Positions 1 to 8,071 of a DNA stretch of 64,000 nucleotides are shown piece after piece; position 1 is the first letter of the stretch; the number at the start of each line of letters is the position of its first letter. Below the pieces are notes generated by a model. That model ran no database searches. It was not told where the DNA came from and was given only the letters and a program-made list of their open reading frames with translations. Position numbers and translations under genes: made by a program. Origin of the DNA: IMCC26256 sp037146835 (GTDB lineage: Bacteria > Actinomycetota > Acidimicrobiia > IMCC26256); contig JBAWWI010000001.1 of assembly GCA_037146835.1 (NCBI GenBank), positions 1 through 64,000 of the forward strand, given 5' to 3'.

Positions 1-60
1 GTCAAGACTCCTAAGGTCAAGACTCCTAAGGTCAAGACTCCTAAGGTCAAGACTCCTAAG
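1..60 (+). repeat. 15-bp tandem repeat, four perfect copies, in frame
   Basis: The unit GTCAAGACTCCTAAG occurs four times without a mismatch, followed by a degenerate fifth copy at 61-75. It encodes VKTPK repeats in the DUF2252 frame. The array may continue to the left of the window. The perfect identity suggests recent slippage expansion. Confidence 0.95.
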
Positions 61-1623
61 GTTAAGACCCTGCAAGAGGCAGAGGCCAAAGGCAAGCCTG
101 TTGACCCGACTCCTGAGTCAGCCCAGACAGAGCCCGTAAGAGCAACAACTCCGCTGATCCCCGCACGTGTAGCTGCCGCCAGGCTGGAGGAGGACGGCCT
201 TGACCTTCTTCTGCGCCCAAGTGCAACCGGGCATCGCATGCGAAGAGGAACCGGGAACTCTGCGGTTCTAAACCTTCTTGGCGGAATGACGCGCTCGCAG
301 CGCGCTAGCGATGGAAAATCGAAGCAGTTAACTGCGCCAATCGAGGGGCAAGGAGTTTGGGTAGCGTCTCCGCTAAGAGAGAGCCCAATAGTTACTATCG
401 AGCGCTCCAGCGAAGGGCGAGTCCCTGAACTTGTTCCGCTACGTTACGGGAGAATGCTCGCTACACCGTTTACGTATTTCCGTGGAGCACCTGCGGTAAT
501 GGCTTCAGATTTATCCACAACTAAGTCAAGTGAAATCGAAGTTCAAGCCTGCGGAGATGCGCACCTCTTGAACTTTGGCCTATTCGGAACTCCGGAGCGG
601 AATCTCACCTTTGACGTGAACGACTTTGACGAGACCCACCCAGGGCCGTGGGAGTGGGACGTAAAACGTCTATGCACAAGCCTTGTAATTGCGGCACGCG
701 AATTTCACGGCGAAGATGACAAACATCTAGACCCAGCGAGAGCCGCCTCGATCGCATACCGAGAGAACATGGAGCGCTACTCGAAGATGGCGCGCCTTGA
801 TGTCTGGTACGAACGAACAGACCTTCAGCGGATCTCCGATGTAAGCCCAGAGTTTGCGAGTTCGTTTGCCAAGTCCCTTAAAAAAGTAGGTAGGCGAACG
901 AATAAGGGAACTACAGAGAAGATGACTGAGGTCATCAATGGAAAGCGTAGGTTGAAGGATGACCCGCCTCTGATCACTCATGTAAGCGACATCGACAATC
1001 CGGATGTCGTCGCTTCCATCGCGCGCTACAGAGACACGCTTGACCTAGAGCGCCGGTACCTGTTCGACCAGTACCAACTAGTCGACATTGCTCGCAAGGT
1101 TGTTGGGATCGGCAGTGTCGGGACCCGTGCGCTCGCCGCGTTATTTGTGAGCCGCGATGCAGGCGACCCGCTTCTCCTGCAGATCAAGGAATCAATTCCT
1201 TCAGTTCTTTCGCCGTATGTCGCTGGTCATGAATTCAAACACGAGGGCGAGCGAGTCGTTCATGGACAGCGCTTAATGCAGGCCGCTAGCGATCTGTTCC
1301 TAGGCTGGACAGAGAACGTGCTTGGCGAGGACAAACATTATTTCGTGCGCCAGTTGCGCGACATGAAACTCTCTGCGGATGTCTCCCTTATGTCTAGAGT
1401 GCAGCTTGAGGCCTACGGCATGGCCTGTGGCTGGACCCTTGCACGCGCCCACGCTAAGACCGGCGACTCGACCCAGATAACCGGCTACATCGGCGGAGGT
1501 ACGAAGTTCGATGATGCGATGGTTTCATTTGCAACGTCGTACGCAGACCAAAACGAGAAGGATTACGCGGAGTTCGCTGCAGCGATTGAAGACGGAAGGC
1601 TCGCAGCGATACCAGGCGTTTAA
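1..1623 (+). CDS. DUF2252 family protein, 5' end cut by the window edge
   Basis: The frame is open from base 1 to the stop at 1621-1623, so the true start may lie outside the window. The first ATG in frame is at 238. Counted from that ATG, the DUF2252 signature is clear: RVPELVPLRYGRML at 61-74, GDAHLLNFG at 106-114 and NDFDE at 128-132, followed by a PGPWEWDVKRL block. The function of the family is not established. Upstream of 238 the frame encodes four perfect VKTPK pentapeptides and a Pro/Glu/Lys-rich linker, then an Arg/Leu-rich stretch. This looks like a flexible basic N-terminal extension rather than untranslated DNA, because no stop interrupts it. No ribosome binding site is visible before 238. 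The family assignment is firm and the start is unknown. Confidence 0.85.
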   Translation, partial: VKTPKVKTPKVKTPKVKTPKVKTLQEAEAKGKPVDPTPESAQTEPVRATTPLIPARVAAARLEEDGLDLLLRPSATGHRMRRGTGNSAVLNLLGGMTRSQRASDGKSKQLTAPIEGQGVWVASPLRESPIVTIERSSEGRVPELVPLRYGRMLATPFTYFRGAPAVMASDLSTTKSSEIEVQACGDAHLLNFGLFGTPERNLTFDVNDFDETHPGPWEWDVKRLCTSLVIAAREFHGEDDKHLDPARAASIAYRENMERYSKMARLDVWYERTDLQRISDVSPEFASSFAKSLKKVGRRTNKGTTEKMTEVINGKRRLKDDPPLITHVSDIDNPDVVASIARYRDTLDLERRYLFDQYQLVDIARKVVGIGSVGTRALAALFVSRDAGDPLLLQIKESIPSVLSPYVAGHEFKHEGERVVHGQRLMQAASDLFLGWTENVLGEDKHYFVRQLRDMKLSADVSLMSRVQLEAYGMACGWTLARAHAKTGDSTQITGYIGGGTKFDDAMVSFATSYADQNEKDYAEFAAAIEDGRLAAIPGV

Positions 1624-1667
1624 GAGGCTTCAAACCACGAATTTCCCAAACCCAATAAGGAGCATTT

Positions 1668-2312
1668 ATGCCACGCCTCAGACAAGTTCCGCGTTCAGAG
1701 GCTGCGGCTTCTGTGCTCCCTGTGTACGACCTCCTCTTTGGCCCAAACCGATGCCCCGTGGAGGAGCCCGGAACCATCACGGGAACCCCCGGAGATTGGT
1801 GGACCGTCTTCGCTCTTGTACCAGCTGTATTTGAGCATGCGTGTCAGGGCATTCTGCTCTACAGGTCGCCTGAGCGCTTACTTGATCCGGTGCTTAGGGA
1901 ACTAGCGCAGACCCGAACAGGCTGGACCCGTCAGAGTCGTTTTGTTTTCTCCCAGCACTGTAAATCCTGCCGAACAGTAGGGATTAGTGAGGAGAAGATT
2001 GCCGCTATTCCTAATTGGAGCGCTACTAACCTTTTCTCACCCGTTGAGCGTGCAGTGCTCGCGTATACCGACGCATTGACTCTCGAGAACGGGCGTGTCT
2101 CTGATGGCGTTTTCGAAGCGCTTCATCAGCATTTGAGCGACGAGGAGATTCTCGAGCTCACATACATAACTGCTTTATACGAAGCCCATGCAATCATGAG
2201 CAAGGCACTCCGTGTTGAGTTCGATGCTGACCCAGACCCGATATCGGAGATTGCTTCACCTGGCGAGTACCAAGGTTTTCTCGTAGGGCCCAACGACACT
2301 CCGCCTGGGTAG
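1668..2312 (+). CDS. carboxymuconolactone decarboxylase / AhpD-like protein
   Basis: 214 aa. The start is well supported: AAGGAG at 1657-1662 lies 5 nt before the ATG. Residues 85-175 read as an all-helical CMD/AhpD-type domain: a Q-H-C98-x-x-C101 motif on one helix, then GISEEKI, then a FSPVERAVLAYTDALT helix and a C-terminal helix. Family members with this CxxC pair commonly act as peroxidase or disulfide reductants, and those without it act on carboxymuconolactone-like rings. The retained CxxC favours a redox role, but the substrate cannot be told. The first 85 residues are an N-terminal part that includes a GDWWTVF segment. It lies 44 nt downstream of the DUF2252 gene on the same strand and is probably cotranscribed. 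Confidence 0.75.
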   Translation: MPRLRQVPRSEAAASVLPVYDLLFGPNRCPVEEPGTITGTPGDWWTVFALVPAVFEHACQGILLYRSPERLLDPVLRELAQTRTGWTRQSRFVFSQHCKSCRTVGISEEKIAAIPNWSATNLFSPVERAVLAYTDALTLENGRVSDGVFEALHQHLSDEEILELTYITALYEAHAIMSKALRVEFDADPDPISEIASPGEYQGFLVGPNDTPPG

Positions 2313-2387
2313 GGGGCTCGGGAAGCTCATTATCTGGGCAACTGATTTGAGGAATGACTTTTGATTTTCCAAGGTACGATTAAACCT

Positions 2388-3329
2388 ATGCGGAGAGTCT
2401 GGATTCGTAGGATCGCTGTACCGTCAATTTTGCTCGCGCTGATTGGTGCATCGATCTTTGTTGGTTGCGCATCACCTGTATTGATCGCTACTTGTTCGAA
2501 GAGACTCGTGGCGTCGCAGAGTGCCCCTATTACTAATGTCGCGTTAACTGAGATATCCGGGATCGCAGCTAGTCGCCTAAATGCAGGCCTTCTCTGGGTT
2601 CACAACGACTCGGGCGATACAGCTCGTATCTTTGGGCTTGACGATCAAGGGATCACACACGCAACTATGAGCCTTGACGGAGCCTCTGCAATCGATTGGG
2701 AAGACATCGCAGTCGGGCGCGGCCCTGTGGCATCTACGTCTTACATCTATGTCGGTGATATAGGGGACAACAACTCGGTGCGTTCTGAGATTGTCGTCTA
2801 CCGAGTGGCTGAGCCAGCCGTCAATATGGCAACAAGCGTTACTGGATCCCTCTCTGGTGTAGATGCAATGCGACTCCGTTACCCAGACGGCGCCCACAAT
2901 GCAGAGTCGCTATTGGTCGACCCCGCGTCAGGCGACATTGTCGTGATCACAAAGAGCATGAGCGGCGGAGCACAGAATGCTTACCGTGTCTCTGGTTCAG
3001 TTACCCCTGGCTCGCTTACAACGATGGAGTACCTCGCAACCATCACAACCTCTCCGAGTGTTTTCGGTGCGATTACTGGTGCGGATATCTCACCAAACGG
3101 ACTACAACTCGCACTTCGTACCTATGGGGGAGTGGCGGTGAGTGCTCGACCTGATATTGGTACACCGCTCTCAACCTTTATAGGCGGGGGATCCAAGATC
3201 GTCGCCTGCTCTGGCCCATCGCCATCTGAGTCTCAAGGCGAGGCTGTTGGGTTTAACTCCAATGGAAGAGGATTCATCACCGTCTCTGAGGGGGTCGGTG
3301 CGGTTCTCCACCGCTTCTCGGCGCCGTGA
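2388..3329 (+). CDS. secreted or lipoprotein-like beta-propeller protein of unknown function
   Basis: 313 aa from the ATG at 2388. The N-terminus has RR, a hydrophobic stretch and then FVGC, so it is a signal peptide that could be a lipobox. The mature part holds motifs typical of actinobacterial six-bladed-propeller-like exported proteins: LLWVHNDSGD, IDWEDIAVG, YVGDIGDN and HNAESLLVD. These Asp-rich turns could bind metal. No catalytic assignment is possible. Two starts compete. One is TTG 2361, with GAGGA at 2349-2353 spaced 7 nt. The other is ATG 2388, which has TACGAT 7 nt upstream and so would be leaderless. I prefer 2388 because it puts the arginines right before the hydrophobic core. 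Confidence 0.6.
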   Translation: MRRVWIRRIAVPSILLALIGASIFVGCASPVLIATCSKRLVASQSAPITNVALTEISGIAASRLNAGLLWVHNDSGDTARIFGLDDQGITHATMSLDGASAIDWEDIAVGRGPVASTSYIYVGDIGDNNSVRSEIVVYRVAEPAVNMATSVTGSLSGVDAMRLRYPDGAHNAESLLVDPASGDIVVITKSMSGGAQNAYRVSGSVTPGSLTTMEYLATITTSPSVFGAITGADISPNGLQLALRTYGGVAVSARPDIGTPLSTFIGGGSKIVACSGPSPSESQGEAVGFNSNGRGFITVSEGVGAVLHRFSAP

Positions 3330-3524
3330 AATTTTGGCTAGCCGGCCTCTCTCGACCGGGTGAATCTCGTCACATTGCGGAAATAATCCCCACAAAATGC
3401 CCCCTAGGTTGCCCATAAGTGATAAAACGTAATTGCCCCTCCCGTCGGCGAGCACCTCCCTGCCCGGTGCGTGTGATCCGATCGGAGGGGCACTTCGCGC
3501 CCCGCCACGTGAGAGAGTGACCAT

Positions 3525-3860
3525 ATGTTCAGACATATAGCGTTATTCCGTTGGGCTGAGGGTGTCACTTCAGAGCAGATCGCCGAGGTAGGGGAGGCGC
3601 TCTACTCGCTGCCGGCCGTCATCCCTGAGATTCGCTCCTACCGATTCGGCGCTGATGTAGGGCTCGGGGAGCACAACTTTGACTTTGCCATAGTTGCAGA
3701 CTTCGACGGCATAGAAGATTTTCGTACCTATCGAGACAATCCAGATCACAGGGCCGTCTCTCGGTCAGTAATCGGGCCCCTGATTTCCGATAGAGCCGCC
3801 GTGCAGTTTGATGCCGGCGAGCGCCCTGATGACCCCACAGCGCCACCTGAAGGCGTATAA
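3525..3860 (+). CDS. Dabb-family (stress-responsive A/B barrel) protein
   Basis: 111 aa, the usual size for a single Dabb ferredoxin-like barrel. It opens MFRHIALFRW, has the central FDFAIVADFDGIEDFRTYRDNPDH block and ends in a barrel-closing strand. Such proteins dimerise and some are enzymes, but the substrate cannot be read from sequence. GAGAGAG about 6 nt before the ATG can serve as the ribosome binding site. The 195-bp region upstream contains a perfect palindrome, TCCGATCGGA at 3477-3486, and an imperfect GGGGC/GCCCC hairpin at 3487-3503. Either could be regulatory, though neither is diagnostic. Confidence 0.8.
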   Translation: MFRHIALFRWAEGVTSEQIAEVGEALYSLPAVIPEIRSYRFGADVGLGEHNFDFAIVADFDGIEDFRTYRDNPDHRAVSRSVIGPLISDRAAVQFDAGERPDDPTAPPEGV

Positions 3861-3883
3861 CCCAACGTGGATGAGGGACGCTC

Positions 3884-3895
3884 TAACCTCAGCCA
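3884..3895 (+). promoter_or_regulatory. candidate leaderless -10 element before pgsA
   Basis: TAACCT at 3884-3889 is followed by exactly 6 nt and then the ATG at 3896. There is no Shine-Dalgarno sequence between. The same spacing occurs at garA, the DUF151 gene, the FKBP gene and fbiC. No good -35 is visible. Confidence 0.4.
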
Positions 3896-4498
3896 ATGCC
3901 TTTAACTAGCTCTGTACCTGTTCCTAGCCGGGATGCAGGTTGGAGAACGATTCCAAATCTCATCTCGCTCTTAAGGCTTCTCTGCGTCCCGATTTTTGTA
4001 TGGCTACTTCTTGCTGCCGATAAGCCGCTCTCCGCTGCGATTCTATTGGCGATTCTCGGTGCTACCGATTGGGTCGATGGCTGGATAGCGCGCAAATACG
4101 ATCAAGGCTCTGCAATTGGGCAGGTTCTAGATCCAGTAGCAGATCGAATCCTCCTTATTACAGCAGCCGTCACGTTGTTGATTAATGGTTCGGTGCCGCT
4201 GTGGATTGGAGCGCTTGTACTTTTCAGAGAGGCGGTTATCAGCGTCGCAGTGGTTGGATTGGCGGCAGCCGGAGCTAGGCGGATTGAGGTCCAGTGGGTC
4301 GGCAAAGCCGGGACGCTCGGGCTCATGTTCGCTCTGCCAGGCTTTCTACTCCTGACGTGCTCAAGCGGTGCTCTCCACGCCTTTCTCTTCCTATTTACGT
4401 GGTCGGCGACCATAGGGGGACTGGCGCTCTCATATTGGGCCGCCGCCACTTATGTCCCGTTGGCGCGTATTGCCTTACGCGAAGGTCGAGCGGAGTAG
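3896..4498 (+). CDS. pgsA: CDP-diacylglycerol-glycerol-3-phosphate 3-phosphatidyltransferase-like
   Basis: 200 aa integral membrane enzyme of the CDP-alcohol phosphatidyltransferase family. The family motif DGxxARx8Gx3Dx3D is complete: D61, G62, A65, R66, G75, D79 and D83. The four Asp residues bind the divalent metals and CDP-DAG. About six hydrophobic segments follow the amphipathic N-terminus. It most likely makes phosphatidylglycerol phosphate at the cytoplasmic membrane, though a phosphatidylinositol-phosphate synthase-like role cannot be excluded from sequence alone. In Mycobacterium a pgsA homologue also lies just upstream of gcvH and garA, which supports the assignment. There is no visible ribosome binding site, so translation is probably leaderless. 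Confidence 0.85.
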   Translation: MPLTSSVPVPSRDAGWRTIPNLISLLRLLCVPIFVWLLLAADKPLSAAILLAILGATDWVDGWIARKYDQGSAIGQVLDPVADRILLITAAVTLLINGSVPLWIGALVLFREAVISVAVVGLAAAGARRIEVQWVGKAGTLGLMFALPGFLLLTCSSGALHAFLFLFTWSATIGGLALSYWAAATYVPLARIALREGRAE

Positions 4499-4554
4499 AT
4501 TCTGCCGACCGCTTTTCTGTTGAATCTTTCGCCTCGAATGGAGTCCTAAAAACC

Positions 4555-4935
4555 ATGAACTACCCAGACGATCTTAAATACACAGAAGAGCATGAGTGGG
4601 TAAAGATCTCTGAAGGCCGGGCGCTGATCGGAATTACTGATTTTGCACAGGACGCGCTAGGCGACATCGTATTCGTCCAACTTCCCGAGGTCGGGGTCTC
4701 AGTGCTTCGGTCAGTTGGGATAGCAGAGGTTGAGTCCACCAAGTCAGTCTCTGAGATTTACGCCCCCTTGACCGGCGTGATTGCCGAGGTAAATTCAGCT
4801 TTAGAGGACACTCCCGAGCTATTGAATCAAGACCCTTATGGCGCCGGGTGGATATTTGTACTTGAGGTCGGTGTTGAGGCCGAGATTGGTGGACTCATGG
4901 ATGCCTCGGCCTATCAGGCATTGGTTGAGGGTTAG
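4555..4935 (+). CDS. gcvH: glycine cleavage system H protein
   Basis: 126 aa. It carries the lipoyl arm of the glycine cleavage system and shuttles the aminomethyl group from the P protein to the T protein. The lipoylation site is K63 within VESTKSVSE. The other H-protein hallmarks are present: the EEHEWVK start, GITDFAQDALGDIVFVQLPEVG and a C-terminal GAGWIF strand. The frame is open upstream to 4294, but that part overlaps pgsA in another frame and is not H-protein-like, so ATG 4555 (GGAG at 4540-4543) is the start. GcvT and GcvP are encoded 3-5 kb downstream on the same strand. Confidence 0.95.
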   Translation: MNYPDDLKYTEEHEWVKISEGRALIGITDFAQDALGDIVFVQLPEVGVSVLRSVGIAEVESTKSVSEIYAPLTGVIAEVNSALEDTPELLNQDPYGAGWIFVLEVGVEAEIGGLMDASAYQALVEG

Positions 4936-5038
4936 GGATCCGTTCCAAATCTCAGCGTTGTCAGTGTCGGCTTATCGCCACTTCTAGACCCTCTACCTGC
5001 CGTGAAGAGTTAGGGTTTCGCAGCGAGCATGTGGGCTG

Positions 5039-5050
5039 TAGCCTGAGGCT
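5039..5050 (+). promoter_or_regulatory. candidate leaderless -10 element before the FHA gene
   Basis: TAGCCT at 5039-5044 lies exactly 6 nt before the ATG at 5051, with no ribosome binding site in between. This is one of five such arrangements in the window. Confidence 0.4.
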
Positions 5051-5575
5051 ATGAAATGCACCGCATGTGGCCACCTGAATCTTGAGGATGCGCGCTTCTG
5101 CTCTTCGTGCGGCGCTGTCACAGGGCTCAGTGCAGGAGAGGCTCAAGACGCTGGACCGAGGGACTCCGGGAACGATTCCGGCGAAGCAACTCTCTCACTC
5201 GCGGTGGTTGAGTCCGGCGAAGTCCGTTCGAGTAACTCTGACTCTCCAGCTGCGTTCATTCACGTTCTCAGAGGCCCGAATGCGGGTAGTAAGTTTGCAT
5301 TGCATGTTGGATCTCTTGAGGTAGGTCGCCACCCTGCCTCTGGCATCTTCTTGGATGACATCACAGTCTCTCGCCGTCACTGTGTCTTCAACTGCACCCC
5401 AAGAGGCGGTTCGGTAGGCGGTATTGGAGGCTCTGACATCTCTATTTCAGTAAGTGATGTCGGCTCACTCAACGGCACTTACGTAAATCGTAAATTGATC
5501 ACCACCAGTGATGTTCACGACGGCGACGAGGTACAGATCGGCCGTTATGTTGTAACGATTGAGCTGGCCCGATGA
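5051..5575 (+). CDS. garA: GarA/OdhI-like FHA-domain protein with N-terminal zinc ribbon
   Basis: 174 aa. Residues 1-22 form a zinc ribbon (C3-x2-C6, C17-x2-C20). Residues 68-172 form an FHA domain with G92-R93, S107..H110 and S139-x-N141-G142, the phosphothreonine-binding set. Position between gcvH and a merR gene matches GarA of Mycobacterium and OdhI of Corynebacterium, which switch 2-oxoglutarate and glutamate metabolism when an N-terminal ETTS threonine is phosphorylated by Ser/Thr kinases. Here the canonical ETTS is not seen. An EATLSL stretch at 45-50 is the nearest equivalent, with only one Thr. No kinase gene is in the window. The gene ends with a 4-nt ATGA overlap into the next merR gene. 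The GarA role is inferred from synteny and FHA residues. Confidence 0.82.
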   Translation: MKCTACGHLNLEDARFCSSCGAVTGLSAGEAQDAGPRDSGNDSGEATLSLAVVESGEVRSSNSDSPAAFIHVLRGPNAGSKFALHVGSLEVGRHPASGIFLDDITVSRRHCVFNCTPRGGSVGGIGGSDISISVSDVGSLNGTYVNRKLITTSDVHDGDEVQIGRYVVTIELAR

Positions 5576-6537
5576 ACATTGATAGCGAAACGGAGCACTT
5601 ATCAATTGGTGATGTTCTAAATCGCTTAAGTGGCGAGTTCCCGGATGTCACGATTTCAAAAATCAGATTCTTAGAGAGCCAGGGATTAATTGCCCCTGAA
5701 CGAACTCCCTCCGGATACCGCAAATTTTATGAATCAGATCTAATCCGTCTGCGATGGATACTGCTTCAGCAGAAGGACAATTTCCTTCCCCTGAAGGTTA
5801 TTAAGGACCGCCTCCAAGAGCATGATCTTGACGGTTCTCCACTCCCAGATACCTCTGACGAACTACGTAACGATTCGACAGTTGCTACGTTCTTCGATGA
5901 AGCGCCCGCGGTTAGCACTCGTGTTGCGTTGGATGAGGAGAATTCTGCTCCTGTTGAAGCTCCTGCGAAGAAGAAACGCAGAAAGGCCGTGCCGAAAAAG
6001 GTTGAGGCTCCTCTTGTTGAGAAATCAAGCAAGAGCACCCGCCTTAGAGGTGAGCAAATGGAGCTTGACTCTCAGGGAGACGCTCTTACGCCAGAGCCTG
6101 AGGGCAACGGGCTCACGCGATCTGAGATCGCAGATGCGAGTGGACTCACTATCGATCAGGTAGTTGAGATGGAGGCTTGCGGACTGATCAAAGCTGCTGG
6201 CCAGATGGGTCCTGAGGGGCTCTTCGAGGACGACGCTCTGATCATCGCTTCTCTTGTCGCCGGCTTCATCGAGAATGGGGCGGAGCCTCGCCACCTACGT
6301 ATGTATAGAAACTTCGCCGAACGCGAGGCACAGTTTTACGAGCAGATGGTTGCGGGTAGGCAGCGACCTAATGGAGCCGAGTCGCGCATTGCACGACGAG
6401 ACAAGGTGGTCGAGCTTGCTTCGCTTGGGCGCAGTCTGCGCACCGTGTACCTGCGTCGATCTCTAGACCAAATACTTCGAACGTCTCAGCCTCAAGAAGA
6501 TGGTTTTAGTGGTTCTGAAGAGACCCACGCGCCGTAG
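5572..6537 (+). CDS. MerR-family regulator (Rv1828-like)
   Basis: 321 aa. The N-terminal MerR helix-turn-helix and wing are clear: LSIGDVLNRL, ISKIRFLESQGLI and SGYRKFYESDL (residues 10-57). A long linker follows with a basic KKKRRKAVPKK patch near 133-143. A second helix-turn-helix-like segment, LTRSEIADASGLTIDQVVEMEACGLI, spans 181-206 and ends in a helical C-terminus. The start overlaps the FHA gene by 4 nt. The same gene pair is found in Mycobacterium. Its targets are unknown, but its place in a glycine-cleavage/GarA block suggests a metabolic or envelope regulon. Confidence 0.85.
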   Translation: MNIDSETEHLSIGDVLNRLSGEFPDVTISKIRFLESQGLIAPERTPSGYRKFYESDLIRLRWILLQQKDNFLPLKVIKDRLQEHDLDGSPLPDTSDELRNDSTVATFFDEAPAVSTRVALDEENSAPVEAPAKKKRRKAVPKKVEAPLVEKSSKSTRLRGEQMELDSQGDALTPEPEGNGLTRSEIADASGLTIDQVVEMEACGLIKAAGQMGPEGLFEDDALIIASLVAGFIENGAEPRHLRMYRNFAEREAQFYEQMVAGRQRPNGAESRIARRDKVVELASLGRSLRTVYLRRSLDQILRTSQPQEDGFSGSEETHAP

Positions 6538-6625
6538 TCGAACCTGACTATTACTAGCGTCTGGCGAGCTCCAAAGAGCGGGCGCTGCAACGAAGACGGG
6601 CGTCCAAACTGCGTTTTTGCGGTGG

Positions 6626-6637
6626 TAGTGTCACCAC
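6626..6637 (+). promoter_or_regulatory. candidate leaderless -10 element before the DUF151 gene
   Basis: TAGTGT at 6626-6631 is followed by exactly 6 nt and then the GTG start at 6638. The 100-bp gap after the merR gene leaves room for a separate promoter. Confidence 0.4.
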
Positions 6638-7120
6638 GTGGTTCGAGTATCGATTGTCGGAGTAAGAGTTGAGGTCCCCTCAAACCAGCCCATCATGCTT
6701 CTCCGTGAAGAGGCTGAGCCGAGGCGGTATGTGCCTATTTTTATAGGATCTCCTGAGGCGACAGCCATCGTCTATTCGCTTCAAGGCATGGAGACTCCGC
6801 GGCCTATGACGCATGACCTTGTCACTATGCTGCTAACAGAACTCGGCGCCACCATCTCCTCGATTGAGATTACCGAGTTACACGAAGGAACGTTCTTCGC
6901 AGAGGTTGAGTTCGCTGCTGGAGATAGAACCTTTCGAGTCTCAGCTCGGCCCTCGGATGCCATTGCGTTAGCGGTCCGTCAAGATGAGCAGCCCCCGATT
7001 TTCATTGCAGATGATGTATTCGAGGAAGCAAGCCTGGTCTTTGATGAGGAGCAGGAAGAGGAGCAGATTGAGGAGTTTAGGGACTTCCTTGATCAGGTCA
7101 AGCCTGAGGACTTCGTCTGA
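6638..7120 (+). CDS. bifunctional nuclease family protein (DUF151)
   Basis: 160 aa from a GTG start. It has the DUF151 pattern: LREEAEPRRYVPIFIGSPEATAI near 22-44, a THDLVTMLLTELG helix, then a strand block FFAEVEF and RPSDAIALAVR. The C-terminus is acidic (EEEQIEEFRDFLDQVK). Plant and bacterial members have been described with DNase/RNase activity, but the physiological role in actinobacteria is not settled. The gene occupies the same position between two merR genes as Rv1829 in M. tuberculosis. Confidence 0.85.
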   Translation: MVRVSIVGVRVEVPSNQPIMLLREEAEPRRYVPIFIGSPEATAIVYSLQGMETPRPMTHDLVTMLLTELGATISSIEITELHEGTFFAEVEFAAGDRTFRVSARPSDAIALAVRQDEQPPIFIADDVFEEASLVFDEEQEEEQIEEFRDFLDQVKPEDFV

Positions 7121-7177
7121 AATTACTGGGATTGACGCTTTCTTGTTCAGTCCCTACCTCGTTTCTTTTCTCTAACC

Positions 7178-7207
7178 TTGACCGCCCGAGAGCTGATCAG
7201 TTACGGT
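7178..7207 (+). promoter_or_regulatory. possible promoter for the second merR gene
   Basis: TTGACC at 7178-7183 matches a -35 box and TACGGT at 7202-7207 is a weak -10, with an 18-bp spacer. It lies in the 191-bp gap between the DUF151 and merR genes. The -10 match is poor, so confidence is low. Confidence 0.3.
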
Positions 7208-7214
7208 TTACAGG

Positions 7215-7228
7215 CTCGTAACTACGAG
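7215..7228. promoter_or_regulatory. perfect inverted repeat, possible autoregulatory operator
   Basis: CTCGTA-AC-TACGAG is a perfect 6+2+6 dyad. It sits just downstream of the possible promoter and 83 bp before the ATG of a MerR regulator, which commonly binds short dyads in its own promoter. Confidence 0.4.
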
Positions 7229-7311
7229 AGTGTGATCCGGACCCATTCGAACTGTTCTCATTCGATCGCTGCGCCGGAATCCTTTGAATCTTCCATTAGG
7301 AGTTGTACTCA

Positions 7312-7875
7312 ATGGCAATACCAAGCGAGAAATCAAACGCCCTAAGTAACTCGAGAGTTGAGCAGGGCGTTCTCGGCGACTCCGAGTGGGAAGAGGTTGG
7401 TTATCGCGGTCCTCAGGTATGCGCGATCGTTGGGATTACCTACAGACAATTGGATTACTGGGCTCGCACCGAACTTCTGCGCCCTTCACTATCCGACGCA
7501 CAGGGGAGCGGTTCCAAACGCAGGTATTCATATTTAGACCTCGTCGCGCTCAAGGTAATTAAGAACCTTCTAGATGCTGGCGTGTCTCTTAAGACAGCTC
7601 GCAAGGCAATTGATTATCTTCGCGAGCACCTCGGTGAAGACCTTGCTACTGCGAGCCTTGTCATTGATGAGAATAAGAGTGTCCTTGCTCGCAATGGCGA
7701 GGACATATTCGATCTAGTGCGCCACGGACAAGGTGTTCTCAACATCGTGCCTCTCGGGTCTGTCGTGCGTCAGATTGATGCTGGAATCACCGAGTTGCAT
7801 CCGATCGAACTCGTCGCTCCAGTTGAGGAGAGAGATGCGGCACAGATTGAGCCTCAGGCAGGGCTCGGTTCATAG
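7312..7875 (+). CDS. MerR-family regulator (Rv1830/ResR-like)
   Basis: 187 aa from ATG 7312, chosen over an upstream in-frame TTG (7303) because AGGAG at 7298-7302 is spaced 9 nt from it. The N-terminal MerR domain includes GYRGPQVCAIVGITYRQLDY and RRYSYLDLVALKVIKNLLDAG. A coiled helix and a small conserved C-terminal domain (LARNGEDIFDLVRHGQGVLNIVPL) follow. The order after the DUF151 gene matches Rv1830 of M. tuberculosis, a regulator linked to growth and drug resilience. That function is transferred by synteny and similarity only. Confidence 0.85.
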   Translation: MAIPSEKSNALSNSRVEQGVLGDSEWEEVGYRGPQVCAIVGITYRQLDYWARTELLRPSLSDAQGSGSKRRYSYLDLVALKVIKNLLDAGVSLKTARKAIDYLREHLGEDLATASLVIDENKSVLARNGEDIFDLVRHGQGVLNIVPLGSVVRQIDAGITELHPIELVAPVEERDAAQIEPQAGLGS

Positions 7876-8071
7876 GGGATGTGGCTTGCCTCCAGAGGCG
7901 CAAATTGCTCTCGGGGCTCTCAAGATTTTGGCCATATAGTCGCTAATTGCTGATTCGGAATTCTCGGATCGATGGTTGATTCGTTGATGACGGTTGTTCT
8001 GCGCTATTCCTTATCCTGTAGATGCTTGGTGATCTGCAGTTCCCATCAATCGAAGCCTTAGGAAGACGCGG

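Noticed and set aside
4294..4554. Upstream extension of the gcvH frame
   Set aside because: It overlaps pgsA in another frame and does not match H proteins; ATG 4555 begins the family sequence.
7876..8071. Glycine riboswitch before gcvT
   Set aside because: I looked for the conserved glycine aptamer core and tandem arrangement and did not find it.
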